From: Diacronema lutheri
Lineage: Eukaryota > Haptophyta > Pavlovophyceae > Pavlovales > Pavlovaceae
Assembly (NCBI GenBank): GCA_019448385.1
Contig: JAGTXO010000002.1
Span: 1,674,001 to 1,738,000 of the forward strand
Reading direction: 5' to 3'
DNA: 64,000 nucleotides
Below are positions 1 to 10,700 of this stretch, in pieces (position 1 is the first letter of the stretch; every line of letters begins with the position of its first letter). The notes under the pieces are model-generated. The model worked only from the letters and a program-made list of their open reading frames with translations. It searched no databases and was not told the origin of the DNA. A program made the translations under genes and the position numbers.

Positions 1-288
1 GTGCAACGGCGGCAAGAAGCCCGTGCACCGCGACTACAACGCCGCGCGCAACATCTTCTACGACGTGCACGACATGGCGGCGCACGCGGCCGGGCGCGAC
101 ACCACGTCGACGCCTGAGCGCTTTGCCCTCGTGCTCGCCTGGTGGGCGCGCGGCGAGGTGTGGGAGCGTGAGGAGCGCATGGTGCACGGCGAGGGCGACG
201 ACTGCGACGACGAGTGCGACGGCGACGACGAGGGCGACGACGAGGGCGACGACGACGACGACGACGACGGCAGCGGCGACGGCGGCGG

Positions 289-321
<33 letters not shown>

Positions 322-508
322 AGGCGGCGGCGGCGACGACGACGATGACGGCGGGGGAGGCGGCGGCGGCGACGGCGGTGGCGACGACGGCGGCGGGCGC
401 GGCGGCGGTGGCGGCGGCGGCTCTCGCGCCCGCACCCCCGCCCGCGGAGCTGCCAGCGCCAGTGCCGGCGGCGGCAGCGCGCGCGGGCCGAAGCGCGGCC
501 GGCGTTGA
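1..508 (+). CDS. Fanzor C-terminal end, copy 1 (cut by window edge)
   Basis: This is the last ~168 residues of a Fanzor-type RuvC nuclease; the upstream part lies outside the window. It opens in the zinc ribbon (CNGGKK), continues into the RuvC-III motif HRDYNAARNIF, which is the hallmark of TnpB/IS605-OrfB/Fanzor proteins, and then into an Asp/Gly-rich acidic tail ending KRGRR and a stop at 506-508. The sequence is nearly identical to 45,022-45,529, differing in the coding part only by a short GAC-repeat length change and one or two substitutions. Fanzors are RNA-guided DNA nucleases of eukaryotes and their viruses. Whether the off-window part is whole cannot be judged. Confidence 0.85.
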
Positions 509-915
509 CGCACGGCCGAGCCGCGCAGCGGTCGACGCTTTGCGGGCTCTGCCCAGGTCGCGCGCGGCTGGCGACGCGTACCGCATTCGGCACGCCCGTG
601 CACGCCGCCACCCGTGGCCGAGCGCGCCGCACCAGCCGGCCCGCTCCAACCGCCGTGCGGATCACGGACGCTCGCTACGGCTCGTCGGCGCGCGTCACCT
701 GCGCCGGCGGCCACGGCGCCGTCTGCTCCGGCCTCGTCGCGAGCAGCCCGACCGCTGCTCGCCGCCCGCACGCCGCCGCAGCAACGCTGCGCGTCGTGCT
801 CCCCCGCTCGCCAAACGCGAAGAGCTCCCTCACAAGGACGTCCTTCCGAATGGCCCGCGCTGCACTCGGGGCGCTCGATCGTGCCCCTGATCGGATTTGG
901 CTTGACCATCTATAC
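509..915 (+). ncRNA. Conserved 3' non-coding tail, candidate omega-RNA (copy 1)
   Basis: About 400 bp after the Fanzor stop codon are kept between the two copies almost as well as the coding part, although no reading frame in them is convincing. In TnpB and Fanzor loci the guide RNA scaffold typically overlaps the 3' end of the gene and the element end, with the guide taken from the flank. Position and conservation fit that model; an RNA has not been shown. It could equally be a 3' UTR plus terminal sequence needed for mobility. Confidence 0.4.
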
Positions 916-990
916 GTACTTCCCCGGCCATCCCCCGGCCGGACGGCATCGTGCGGTTCGTAAAAACACGTGACGCAGATTGCGGCCAGA

Positions 991-2651
991 ATGCGGCCTC
1001 TCGCGCTCGCAGTGGTGGCGCTCGCGGCGGCGCGAGTGGGCGGTGAGGAGGTGGCGGTGGACGCGCTCGGCGGGCAAGCGGACACGCGGACGGACGTGGG
1101 CGCTGGATCCGTGGAGGACGTGAGCGCATGGCTCGACGACATCGGCTTTGCTGACTTGAAAAAAAAGTTTGCCTCCAACGTCATCGACGGGCCGGCGTTG
1201 CGCGAGATCACCGAGGAGGAGCTCAAGGAGCTCGGTGTGAAGAAGATTGGGTGCGGCGCACACTTGATTATTGCGCCGGTGTATCGTGCGCCACACCGTG
1301 CTAGGTGCGCACAGCGCGCCTCGCGAGACGCCACATGGAGCTGACGATCTGCGCGCCGCTCGCTCGCCCGCCACCACGACGCGCATGCGGCGCCCCGCAG
1401 CGCGCGCAAGCTCTTCGGTCGGATGCTGTGCGAGGCACTGCCGGACTGCGAACGGCCCAATCTCACCGCGCCGGAGGGCGAGCTCAACGTCAGCGCCATG
1501 TCGGTCAGCGAGGTGGGCGAATGGTTGGGTCACGAGGGCTTTGCCGATGCGAAAAAGGCGTTTGCCACGCAGGGCGTCGACGGGCAGGCGCTGCTTGATT
1601 TGAACGAGGTACGCGGCGCGCGGCGCAGCGCGGCACCGGCTTGCGCGCTCGACTCGAGCATGGGCGTGCGGGCGCGCCACCTTGCGGCGCCTCGCTCGAC
1701 GCACCCACCGCACGCGCCGCCGCGCGGCGCAGGACGAGCTCAAGGTCGACCTCGGCGTGGCCAAGCTCGGCCAGCGGCGCCGCTTCGCGCGCACGCTGTG
1801 CACCGTGATGCCCGGATGCCGAAACCCGCGCCGCGCGGACGTCGTCGCCTCGTGGAGCGTGGGCGACGTGAACGAATGGCTCAAGGAGGTGCGCGCGGCC
1901 GCGCACACGTCACGCGCGCCGGGCTCGCTGCCGTTGCGGCCGCCAGCCGGCTGGCACGTTGCCGCGCAGCGCTGCTGGAGGGCCAAAAGCCCGAATGGGA
2001 GGGCAAAAAGCCTCAGCGGAGGGCAAAAAGCCTACAGCCGCCCTACGGCCGCCGGCGCACGCGGACGGCTGTGCGGCAGCTCAGCGCGATCGGCTCGCAC
2101 GCACCGCGCCTTGCGCTTCCCGCGCCTCACGCAGATTGGGCTTGGCAAATACGTGCGCAAGTTTGCGAGTCACGAGGTCGACGGTATGACGCTCCCGGAC
2201 ATTTCCGAGGACGAGCTCAAATCCGAGCTCGGCGTATCGGAGATCGGACTCCGCAAGCGCTTCCGCGCGCAGCTCTGCACGCTCGACGCGGCCTTCTGCC
2301 CGCAACCACGTGCGGCGCGACCGCCTCCGCGCGCGCGTCGCGCCCCCGCGCCCTCCGCACGCGCGGCCGACCCCGCCAAGCACGCCGAGCACACTGGGCC
2401 GCGTCACGCCGCGCGCGCGCGCGCCCGCAGAGCGCGAGGAGGCCTCGAGCGATGCGCTCGGCCTGGGTGGTCTCGATCTCGCGCAGTACGTGCAGAAGGC
2501 GCAGGCTTACTTGCAGCAGCGCGCGGCCGAGAAGGCGGCCAACGGCGAGGCGGCCGACACGGAGATCGCGCAGCTCGTGAACGCGGCGCTCAGCAAGCGC
2601 GGCGCGGACGGCGAGGGCGAGGCGGCTGCTGACGCGCAGCCCGAGGCGTAG
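991..2651 (+). CDS. Secreted or membrane-lumen protein with three SAM domains
   Basis: A five-exon gene of 339 residues is read from exons 991-1250, 1401-1608, 1733-1888, 2135-2309 and 2431-2651; all junctions are GT-AG and keep frame. The N-terminus MRPLALAVVALAAARVGGEE is a typical signal peptide. Three sterile-alpha-motif domains follow at about residues 42-100, 115-175 and 195-265, each with the pattern V..W(L)..IGF..Y/A..F....+DG..L..L.E.EL..LGV..+G.R..F...LC. The C-terminus is a helical, charged stretch (LAQYVQKAQAYLQQ). SAM domains bind each other or partners, so a polymerising secretory-pathway or thylakoid/ER-lumen role is possible, but the specific function is unknown. The start codon lies only 76 bp beyond the Fanzor element end, so the element may have replaced part of its promoter. 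Confidence 0.75.
1981..2036. repeat. Short tandem repeat in third intron of the SAM gene
   Basis: Three imperfect copies of a ~17-bp unit containing GGGCAAAAAGCC lie in a row inside the intron 1889-2134. Confidence 0.6.
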
Positions 2652-2885
2652 GCGTGCGGCGTGCCAGCGGGTCGGCGCGGTGTGACGCTCAGCGCCGTTG
2701 GGCGGGAGGCCGCGAGCGCGCCAGCGGCCAGCCACGACGATGATTTCATCTTCAGAGGCTGACATGGGGAAGCGGATGGGAGGTTGGCAGGACAGCTGGA
2801 GCATCGTCCATCATTGAGAGAGCATGACTCACTAATATCTTTTTCCGTTTTTTTGAGTTGGTACGTCTTTACCATATGGGTATAC
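2652..2885. other. Intergenic, 3' flank of SAM gene
   Basis: No coding frame is convincing here. The stretch around 2820-2880 is AT-richer than its surroundings and has a T-run, as expected of a 3' flank, and ends at the terminal repeat of the next element. Confidence 0.5.
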
Positions 2886-3145
2886 AGATGAATTGACCTC
2901 CCGAAATTCGGATCGCAAGACTGCGCAGTACTTGCGGTCCGAATTTCGGATCGCACACGCGCGGCGAGTCCTAGATTCCGGAGAGCAGAAGCGTCGCCGT
3001 GATCCTCGCGAGTGAGCGCAATGGCGCGCGTGCCGCGCCCGCTACGCATGCCCTGAACACCCTCACACCCGCCCACGCCCGCGCGACGCACGCCGAACGC
3101 ACGCGCAGGCCCTGGCCGCGCCGACGACCACGCGCGCGCGGCGCA
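2886..3145 (+). repeat. Left terminal inverted repeat
   Basis: Matches 4483-4767 in inverse orientation, including the internal AATTCGGATCGCAAGACTGC and the outer tip CAGATGAATTGA. Confidence 0.85.
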
Positions 3146-3429
3146 CGTTCGCCGCGTACACGGCCATGGGATCACGGGCGGCGACCTATTCGGGCATGGA
3201 CATTGCCCTGGCTAGCATTTGTTGCGTGCCGTGCTGTCCGACATCTGTGCGCAACGAAGCCTGCGCGCCTCGGCGGTACATTGGCACGAGCCGGCGAAGA
3301 AGCAAGAGGCGACACGCACACACCGCGTGCTGCTTGTTGGTGGGGAAGTTCAGATGCCCTCCACTTCCGCGATGCATGCATGATTGAACGTTCATATAAG
3401 AGCCTGCATTAGTGTTTACGCCGTGCCTG

Positions 3430-3612
3430 TCGTCGCGCCTCTGCCTCCGCGTCCGCGCCCGCATCCGCGCCCGCCCCCACGCTCGCGCCCGCGCCGCGAC
3501 CCCGCGCCCGCGTTGTATCCGCGCCCGCGCTCGAAACCGCGCCCGCGCTCGACTCCGCCCCCGCGCTCAATCCAGCGCCCGCGCCGGCGTTCGACCTGCG
3601 TCCGCGCTCGCT
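3430..3612. repeat. GC-rich pyrimidine-biased simple repeat
   Basis: Irregular repeats of CGCGCCCGCGCTC-like units run for ~180 bp in the element interior; both strands stay open here but only as Arg/Pro-rich noise. Confidence 0.6.
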
Positions 3613-3681
3613 CTCTCCTTGGCCTTGCGCGGCGCGCCAACGTTTGGCTTGCGCTTCTTCTGCTGGGCCCCAGTGGTGCGC

Positions 3682-4460
3682 TTAGCGAGCTCGTCGATGT
3701 GAGGGATGCCCTCCACAGCTGCAGAGGCCGGCCGCTTGCGCGGGTTCAGCGTAGTGATGCCGGTCGCAGGCTCGACGTGTCGACGTGGTGCGGCTGACGG
3801 TGATGAGGCCAGTCGTGTGCTTCTCTGACTTCGCGCACAGCCGCGCCAATGGGCGCAGCTGGCTCATGATCGCCTGCTCGCGCTCAGCCGCGGTGAGCGG
3901 GATCGAACTGCCGCTGCCAGGCGCCTGCTGGCGAGGCCGGAAGCGCAGATCGGCGACGCGCCCGTTGATCCAGCCCTGCTCGCGCACACGCCAGCCAAGA
4001 GCGAAGTCCTCTGCCGTGAACGGGTCGACGATGCGGTTGTCGAGCTGGTACTTGAAGCGCACGGCGAGCATGTGCCTGCACGGAGCCCTGCGCATGAAGC
4101 GGCCGGGCGCGCGCGGATGCCGGGCAGGCGGTGGATCAGAAGTGCGAGCTCTGCAGCGCTGCGCCTGCGTACTTGCGCGCGGCTGCGCACGGCTGCTCAC
4201 CCGTGCGAGATGGGGTATTGGCATGAGCAGCTCACGAGCGTCGTTTGCCGGCAGACGAGCGGTTTGTCTGGCAAGAGGTTCAGGTCGGCCAAGCGGATGG
4301 TGCCCGGTTCAAAGCGTACGTACGCGCCGTCGTCCTCACCTTGGAGGCTCGTCGCCAGGCGCTCGGCGAGATCAATGCCATCAAAATCCCCGGCCGGCAG
4401 GTCAGCTTCGTCTGCGCCGTCCGTGTCGTGTGCGTCATCATCAGCGTCGCCGCCGGCTGC
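3682..4460 (-). CDS. Unrecognised minus-strand protein inside the TIR element
   Basis: Two coherent minus-strand stretches lie between the inverted arms. The upstream one (about 4460-4245) reads as an acidic then ordered peptide with DDDAHDTDGADEADLPAGDF and AYVRFEPGTIRLADLNLLPD; it is followed by a good donor GTGAGC. The downstream one (4071-3682) contains FKYQLDNRIVDPFTAEDFAL and GWRVREQGWINGRVADLRFR and ends in a stop. Composition is far from the Arg/Ala noise seen in shadow frames, so this is probably the element's own gene or a captured fragment. I cannot fix the start or the exact splice, and I do not recognise the family; no DDE or zinc-finger signature is evident. Confidence 0.4.
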
Positions 4461-4482
4461 GCGGCCGGGAACGCGAGCGGTC

Positions 4483-4768
4483 GCCGCGCGCGCGTGGTCG
4501 TCGGCGCGGGCAGGGCCTGCGCGTGCGTTCGGCGTGCGTCGCGCGGGCGTGGGCGGGTGTGAGGGTGTTCAGGGCATGCGTAGCGGGCGCGGCACGCGCG
4601 CCATTGCGCTCACTCGCGAGGATCACGGCGACGCTTCTGCTCTCCGGAATCTAGGACTCGCCGCGCGTGTGCGATCCGAAATTCGGACCGCAAGTACTGC
4701 GCAGTCTTGCGATCCGAATTTCGGGATGCAGCGAAGTTCCGGAGTTCGGACTTCAATTCATCTGGGTA
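4483..4768 (-). repeat. Right terminal inverted repeat
   Basis: Inverse copy of 2886-3145; longer by ~26 bp close to the tip (around 4726-4750). Confidence 0.85.
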
Positions 4769-4827
4769 CTGTACCGGTGGAATGGCGATGGCCGGCACCC
4801 GCGCGGCATAGAAGCTGCAACGGAGAA

Positions 4828-7644
4828 ATGGACGAGCGCGCGCTCGCGCAACTCGTCACCTTTTTCGGCACGACGTACCACGACACGTATCGAGGGGGCG
4901 ACACCAGGGCGCAAGCAAAGCTCGTGCTCGCGATCGGCCGCAGCCATCCGGCGGACGAGTGCGCGCGAGCGGCGGCGTACGACGCCGAGCCCGACGCACA
5001 CGCCGCGCGCCGCTTCGTGCAGAGCGCGCGCGACGCCATAAGTGGCGCGCAGGGCACGCGCACGCTCGGCGCACTCCAGCATTATATCTTCCCGACGCAC
5101 GCGCCCGCTGATCGTACGGTATCGCCGTGCCATGCGGGCGCGCCGCACCACCCGCCGGCCGTAACGCTGCACGGCCCCTCTTCTCCGTCTTCGCCTGCCG
5201 CCACGCCGCGCCAGCCTCGCTCTTCGCGCGCGCACCATGCCTTGCCCTACAACACAACCCTTCACGGCGATGATTGGGCAGAAGGCGTCGCAGCGTGCGC
5301 GGGCCCTGAGCTCGCGCTCGGCAGCTGCGGCTCCGACGCGGGAAACAGCCGGAAGGCTGCGCCCGAGGCCGACTGCGCAGGCGGCGAGGACGAGCTGCTG
5401 CCCAAGCGGCAGCGCACGGGTGCGCCGGCTGCTGCATTGAGGGGCAGCGCTCGTGAGCCTGACCAGCTCGCGCCGGCACGCGAGGTGAGGGCGGGTGCGG
5501 TCGGCGCACGGACGCATGCGCTTTCGGCGCAGGATGCCAGCGCGCGCGTGCGGCAGCAGCGCGCGGCGTTGACGGCGATCCCGTGCGTGACCACCGCGCG
5601 CATTATTGCTTGCGTTGGAGGTGGGCGCGGCGACGGTGGTGGTGGCCACCCGCCGCTTGCGCATGGCGCCAACTCGGTGCCGGTTATGGGCTGCCCAACC
5701 GCCGCGCTCGCCGCGCCTGGCGTCGTCGTGACGGCGCAGCTCGCGCTCGTGCGTGACGCGGTGCGCATTAACGCGCCTGAGCCTTCGGGTACGCAGCAGC
5801 CCGGCGCGAGCGCGCGGGGCGGTGAGACGCGGCTTCCGCTCGTGCGTGACGCGGTGCGCATTAACGCGCCTGAGCCTTCGGGCACGCAGCAGCCCGGCGC
5901 GAGCGCGCGGAGCGGTGCGACGCGGCTCCCGCTGGTGCGTGACGCGGTGCGCATTGTCCCGCAGTGTCAACCTGCGGGCGAGCAGCCGGACACGAGTCCG
6001 GGGGGCCACGATGGCGTGCGTCCGCCCGCAATTGTGGCGGCGAGCGCGCCGCCCGCGCACCTGGGGGTGGCGGACGCCACGTCGAGAAATCGCCGCCTGA
6101 GTGCGCAGGCGGTCGCAACGAGTACGGCACGCACGATGGCGTCTACGACCTGCGCGCCCAATTTCAACGGCGCGTTTGGCAGCGGCGGCGGCGAGCGGCG
6201 GAGGTTGGCAGCCGACGGGAGCACGCATACTGCGACGCACCGTGCCGTGCACGTGCCCGCCGCCGACAAGGCGACAACTGCCGCGCTCCCAGCCGCCCGC
6301 TCGAGCCCGCACGTGCCTCTGCAGACTGCGCTTGCGCAGCCGCGAACTGGCGACCGCTCGAGCCCGCACGTGCCTCTGCAGACTGCGCTTGCGCAGCCGC
6401 GAACTGGCGACCGCTCGAGCCCGCACGTGCCTCTGGAGACTGCGCTTGCGCAGCCGCGAACTGGCGACCGCTCGAGCCCGCACGTGCCTCTGGAGACTGC
6501 GCTTGCGCAGCCGCGAGCCGGCGACGACACGCATGAGGTGCGCAGCACCGCAAAGCGCCCAGCGCCATGCGCCAAGTGCCGTGGTCAGCACCCGTGCGGC
6601 GGGCGGCGGCGGCGCGCGGCCGCGCAGCGCGCGTGGCCTTTGCGGAGAGCGAGGCGCTCAGGAGCCTGCGAGGCGCCCCTTTTTAAAATGAGCCCCCGCC
6701 TCCGCCCCCTGCCCCACCCCCCGCCAGCTCCGCCACGGCGCGGCGCACGCGCGGCAGGCATCGTGGCAGCCATCGTGCTGCGCGCCACCGCGCTGGCAGC
6801 CATCGTGCTGCGCGCCACCGCGCTGGCAGCCATCGTGCTGCGCGCCGCCGCGCTTGTCTCTGGGAGCAACCGGGGCCTTCCCGACGGCGCTCGGCGATGC
6901 GGGTTGCCACGAGGGCTGCCCCGCCGGCCGCACGTCGCCGGACGTGCCGTCGGCGTTCGCACTTACGAGCGTCGACGTGCGGGCGGGCGCACCTACGAGC
7001 GTCGACGTGCGGGCGGGCGCACCTACGAGCGTCGACGTGCGGGCGGGCGCATCTAAGAGCGTCGATGTGTGGGCGGGCGTGGACGGCGGCATGCCTGCGC
7101 CGACGGCGACGCACGCGGTGGCGGCGCAGGCGGCGGCGACGTGCGTGCCGGCGCGCGTTGGTGCGTTGAACGGCGACCACGCGGCGCCTGTCGCCGGCGC
7201 GCCGGCTGCGCCAATTCACCATGCGCCGGCCTTGGAGCGCGCGCGAATATCGGTCGTAAGCTGCACGCTGCCCGCCGCACGCCAGCGGGCCCTGGGCACG
7301 GCCGGCGTGCTGAGCGACACCGAGCGCGCGCGCCGGCTGGCGGGGGAGGAGTTCGCCGACCTCACGCGCGGGCGCGAGGAGACGGCCGTTACGGCGTCGG
7401 CGCTCGGGTGCTCAGAGACGGCCGTTACGGCGTCGGCGCTCGCGAGCTCAGCCAAGCGGAGCGCGCGCGGTGCGAGCGACACGCAGGCGGAGGCCGTGTC
7501 GTCGCAGCAGGGCGTCGAGCGTGACGAGCGCCGCGTGCGTTTAAAACCGGCGCCGCCTCCTCCTCCGCAGCAGCAGCAGCAGCACCCGCAGCAGTTGCAG
7601 CAATTGCAGCAGCAGCAGCAGTTGAAGCAGGTGCAGCAGCAGTT

Positions 7645-7679
<35 letters not shown>

Positions 7680-7754
7680 TGCAGCAGTTGCAGCAGCAGC
7701 AGCAGCCGCCGCAGCAGTTGCAGCAGTTGCAGCAGCCGCAGCAGCAGCAGTTGA

Positions 7755-7785
<31 letters not shown>

Positions 7786-10700
7786 GCAGCCGCTTCTTTT
7801 CGCAGCAGCGGCGGCGCGCGCAACGGCGCGGTTGCCGTGTGCACCTGACCGCAGCGCGCCTGGCGGCGCGGCGCACCTGGCACGCTGCGTACCTCACGGC
7901 ACGACATGCACGCCCGCAGGCTGTGCGCGCATGTGTGCTCCGCTCGCACCGCCCGCGGCGGGCTGCTACGGCTGTGTTGCGTGCGGCGGCGGAGGCGCGT
8001 GTGCGCCGGGTTGGTTGGGAAGCGGCGGCGATGGCGCTGCCGCGCCCTGCAGGTATGCACACGAGTATGTGGCTGGGTGCGGGACCGCGGTTGGGTTCCA
8101 GCCGGTGGCTTGCGCATCTGCTGGATTTGCCTACGAGTACGCACCCGCGTATTTCAACGCGTACTGCGGCGGGGCGTGCGGCGGCATTGTGCAAGCGCAG
8201 CAGTCAGCACAGATGCCCTCCGCCTACGAGCAACTGCAGCAGTGGGCGTCGCAGTGGGCGCATCAGCCACCTCCGCCGCAGCCGCAGCAGTGGACACAGC
8301 AGTGGACGCAGCATCAGCAGCCGCAGTGGGCGCAGCCGCCGCCGCCGCCGCAGCAGCAGCAGCAGCAGCAGGCGCAGCAGTGGGCGCAGCAGCAGCCGCC
8401 GCAGTGGGCGCAGCCGCTGCTGCCGGCGCCCCCGCCCCCGCCGCCGCCACCTCCGCCGCCGCCGCCTCCGCCGCCGGCGCCACAGCCGCCGCCCCCGCCG
8501 CAGCCGCCGCCCCCGCCGCAGCCGCCGCCGCCACAGCAGCTGATGCAGCCGCAGCAGCCACCGCAGCCGCCGCAGCAGCTGATGCAAGGCCAGTGGCAGC
8601 TGCCGCATGCCGTGATCGTGAGCAGCGGGCTGCCCAGCGCCGGTCCGTACCCAGCTCCCGGTCCGAGCTCGCTCAATCCGTCCGCAGCAGCGGGTGCAGC
8701 GCCGGGCGCTGGCTGTGCCAACGTTCAACCGCCGTCGAGCGCACGTGTGCCGTCTGCAGCCAAGCACTCGTGCAAGCCCACGGCCGGCGCGTGCGCGCCC
8801 GGTGGCTGCTCGGCTAGCGCACAGCGTGCCGCGCATGCGTCCGCGGATGTTCGCTTGCAAAGCGCGCTTGCTCGCGACGACAGGCAGTGCGCCGATGCGC
8901 TGCAGCATGGCGTCGCTGCGGCTGTTCACGCGGAGAGCATGCACGAGCATGCGCATGCAGAGGCGCTGCAGGTTGACGAGATTGAGGACATGGACAGCTC
9001 CGACGATGAGCAGAACGACGCCATTACCAACGAGCATGCGCATGCAGAGGCGCCGCAGGCTGAAAAGATTGAGGACATGGACAGCTCCGACGATGAGCAG
9101 AACGACGCAATTACCAACGAGCATGCGCATGCAGAGGCGCCGCAGGCTGAAGAGATTGAGGACATGGACAGCGCCGACGATGAGCAGAACAACACCATCG
9201 CCAACATGAACGCTAAAGCCAGCGCAAGCGTCCTCGCCACCGCCAACGCCAATGCCAACGCGGACGTGAACGCTGACATCACCGCCAACACCGACGCCAA
9301 CGCCAATGCCAGCGCGGACGTGAACGCTGACGTCAACGCCAACACCGACGCCAACGCCAATGCCAGCGCGGACGTGAACGCTGACATCACCGCCAACACC
9401 GACGCCAACGCCAACGCCAGCGCGGACGTGAACGCTGACGTCAACGCCAACACCGACGCCAACGCCAACGCCAGCGCGGACGTGAACGCTGACGTCAACG
9501 CCAACACCGACGCCAACGCCAATGCCAGCGCGGACGTGAACGCTGACGTCAACGCCAACACCGACGCCAACGCCAATGCCAGCGCGGACGTGAACGCTGA
9601 CGTCACCGCCAACACCGACGCCAACGCCAACGCCAGCATCCACGCCAGCGCGCGCGCGTGCGCGTGCGGTGCGGCTGCGCGAGATAATTTGGGCGCTGGT
9701 ACGATGTGCGACACCGAACCGCAGCTGTTTGAGCGGGCGCAGCTGCAGCCGCCACGGGTTCCGGCGGGGGCTCCGCCGAAGCCGCACAACTCTGCCGGCC
9801 ATGCACGTCGCGCGCACGCCTTTGGGAAAGCAACGGTCGTCGCAGGCGCGGCCGGCGGCGAGAATACTTCGTGTGCGGCCACGGCGATGCGCGATGGCGG
9901 ACGCGCGGGTCTCGGCATTCTGATTGTGCCAACGCCGGCGGCCGCAGCGGCGGCCACTGTGGGGGGCACTACGCCGCCGCGCTGCGCGCCCGGCTCTGCC
10001 CCGAGAGCAAGCTGTGCGGACGCTGCCGACAAGGCGATGGCTGACGTTGAGGTGCTCGCGCGCGAGCGGTCTAGCCAGCCTGGCGTCAGCCCGCTCGCGC
10101 TTGCGGCGCAGCCGCTGCTGCGCGGCGCTGACGCTGCGCCGAGGTCGCCTCGGCATGTGCAGCCGTGCGTAGCAGCCTCACACGCCGCACAGCGCAGTGG
10201 CACTTGCGAGCAGGCGACCGACGCAATGAGCGCGGCGGCGGTGCTTGGGGAGGCCGCGAGTGCGGATGCGATGCGCGCGCGCGTCGATGAGCTCGAGGCG
10301 CGGCTCGACGAGTGGCGTGCGCACGCGCGCGAGCTCGGCGAGCAGCTGCAGCGCGCGGCTACTTCGGCCAGTGCGTACAGTACTGGCACCGGCGGTGGCG
10401 GTGGCGCAGGTGGCGGCAACGGCTGCAGCGGCCCGCTCGCGCACTTGCGCGCGCGCTGCAACGAGCTCATGCGGCAGGCGAGCGCGTCGACAGCGGTCGA
10501 GCACTTCGCGCCTGAGCTCGCGCAGTGCAGCGTCGTCGTCCGTGCGGTGCCATTGCCCATTGTTTCGCGCGACGCGACGCGCGTGGCACATGGCGAGGCG
10601 GACGAGCATACGCGGTTCGCGGCGGCCGTCAAGGCTTCGTGCGCCGTGGGGGGCGCGCGTTGGCGCGCGGACGAAGCCGTGCTGCGCCCGCAGCTCTGCG

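Larger units (their letters stand above)
1..915 (+). mobile_element. 3' end of a Fanzor-bearing element, copy 1
   Basis: The whole stretch repeats 45,022-45,934 with roughly a dozen differences by eye, so the copies separated recently. Similarity stops abruptly after the shared string GACCATCTATAC; the flank here is GTACTTCCCCGG and at the other copy ATACCCATACTA. A sharp common end with unrelated flanks marks the right terminus of a mobile element rather than a random duplication. No terminal inverted repeat partner was found. Confidence 0.75.
2886..4768. mobile_element. DNA element with long terminal inverted repeats (~1.9 kb)
   Basis: The first ~260 bp (from CAGATGAATTGA at ~2888) are repeated inverted at ~4483-4767. 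The arms match nearly base for base over ~220 bp, except for a ~26-bp stretch present only near the right tip. Within each arm lies a smaller palindrome built on CCGAAATTCGGATCGCAAG / GTCCGAATTTCGGATCGC. Between the arms are a pyrimidine-rich GC repeat (3440-3610) and a minus-strand coding stretch. Long inverted ends mark a DNA transposon; the superfamily is not clear and I could not settle the target-site duplication (GGTA appears outside both tips). Confidence 0.75.

Noticed and set aside
58-909. Minus-strand Pro/Ser-rich frame opposite the Fanzor tail (also at 45,079-45,942)
   Set aside because: It is the antisense of the GAC/GGC repeat; the plus strand holds the RuvC motif.
2999-3412. Plus-strand ORF in the left inverted repeat and its twin in the right arm
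   Set aside because: They are the same bases read in two inverted arms; composition is noise.
6958-7056. Continuation of the first frame of the long repeat protein (TYERRRAGGR repeats)
   Set aside because: The same 30-bp units in the other frame (APTSVDVRAG) lead into 4 kb of open sequence, while this one stops at once.
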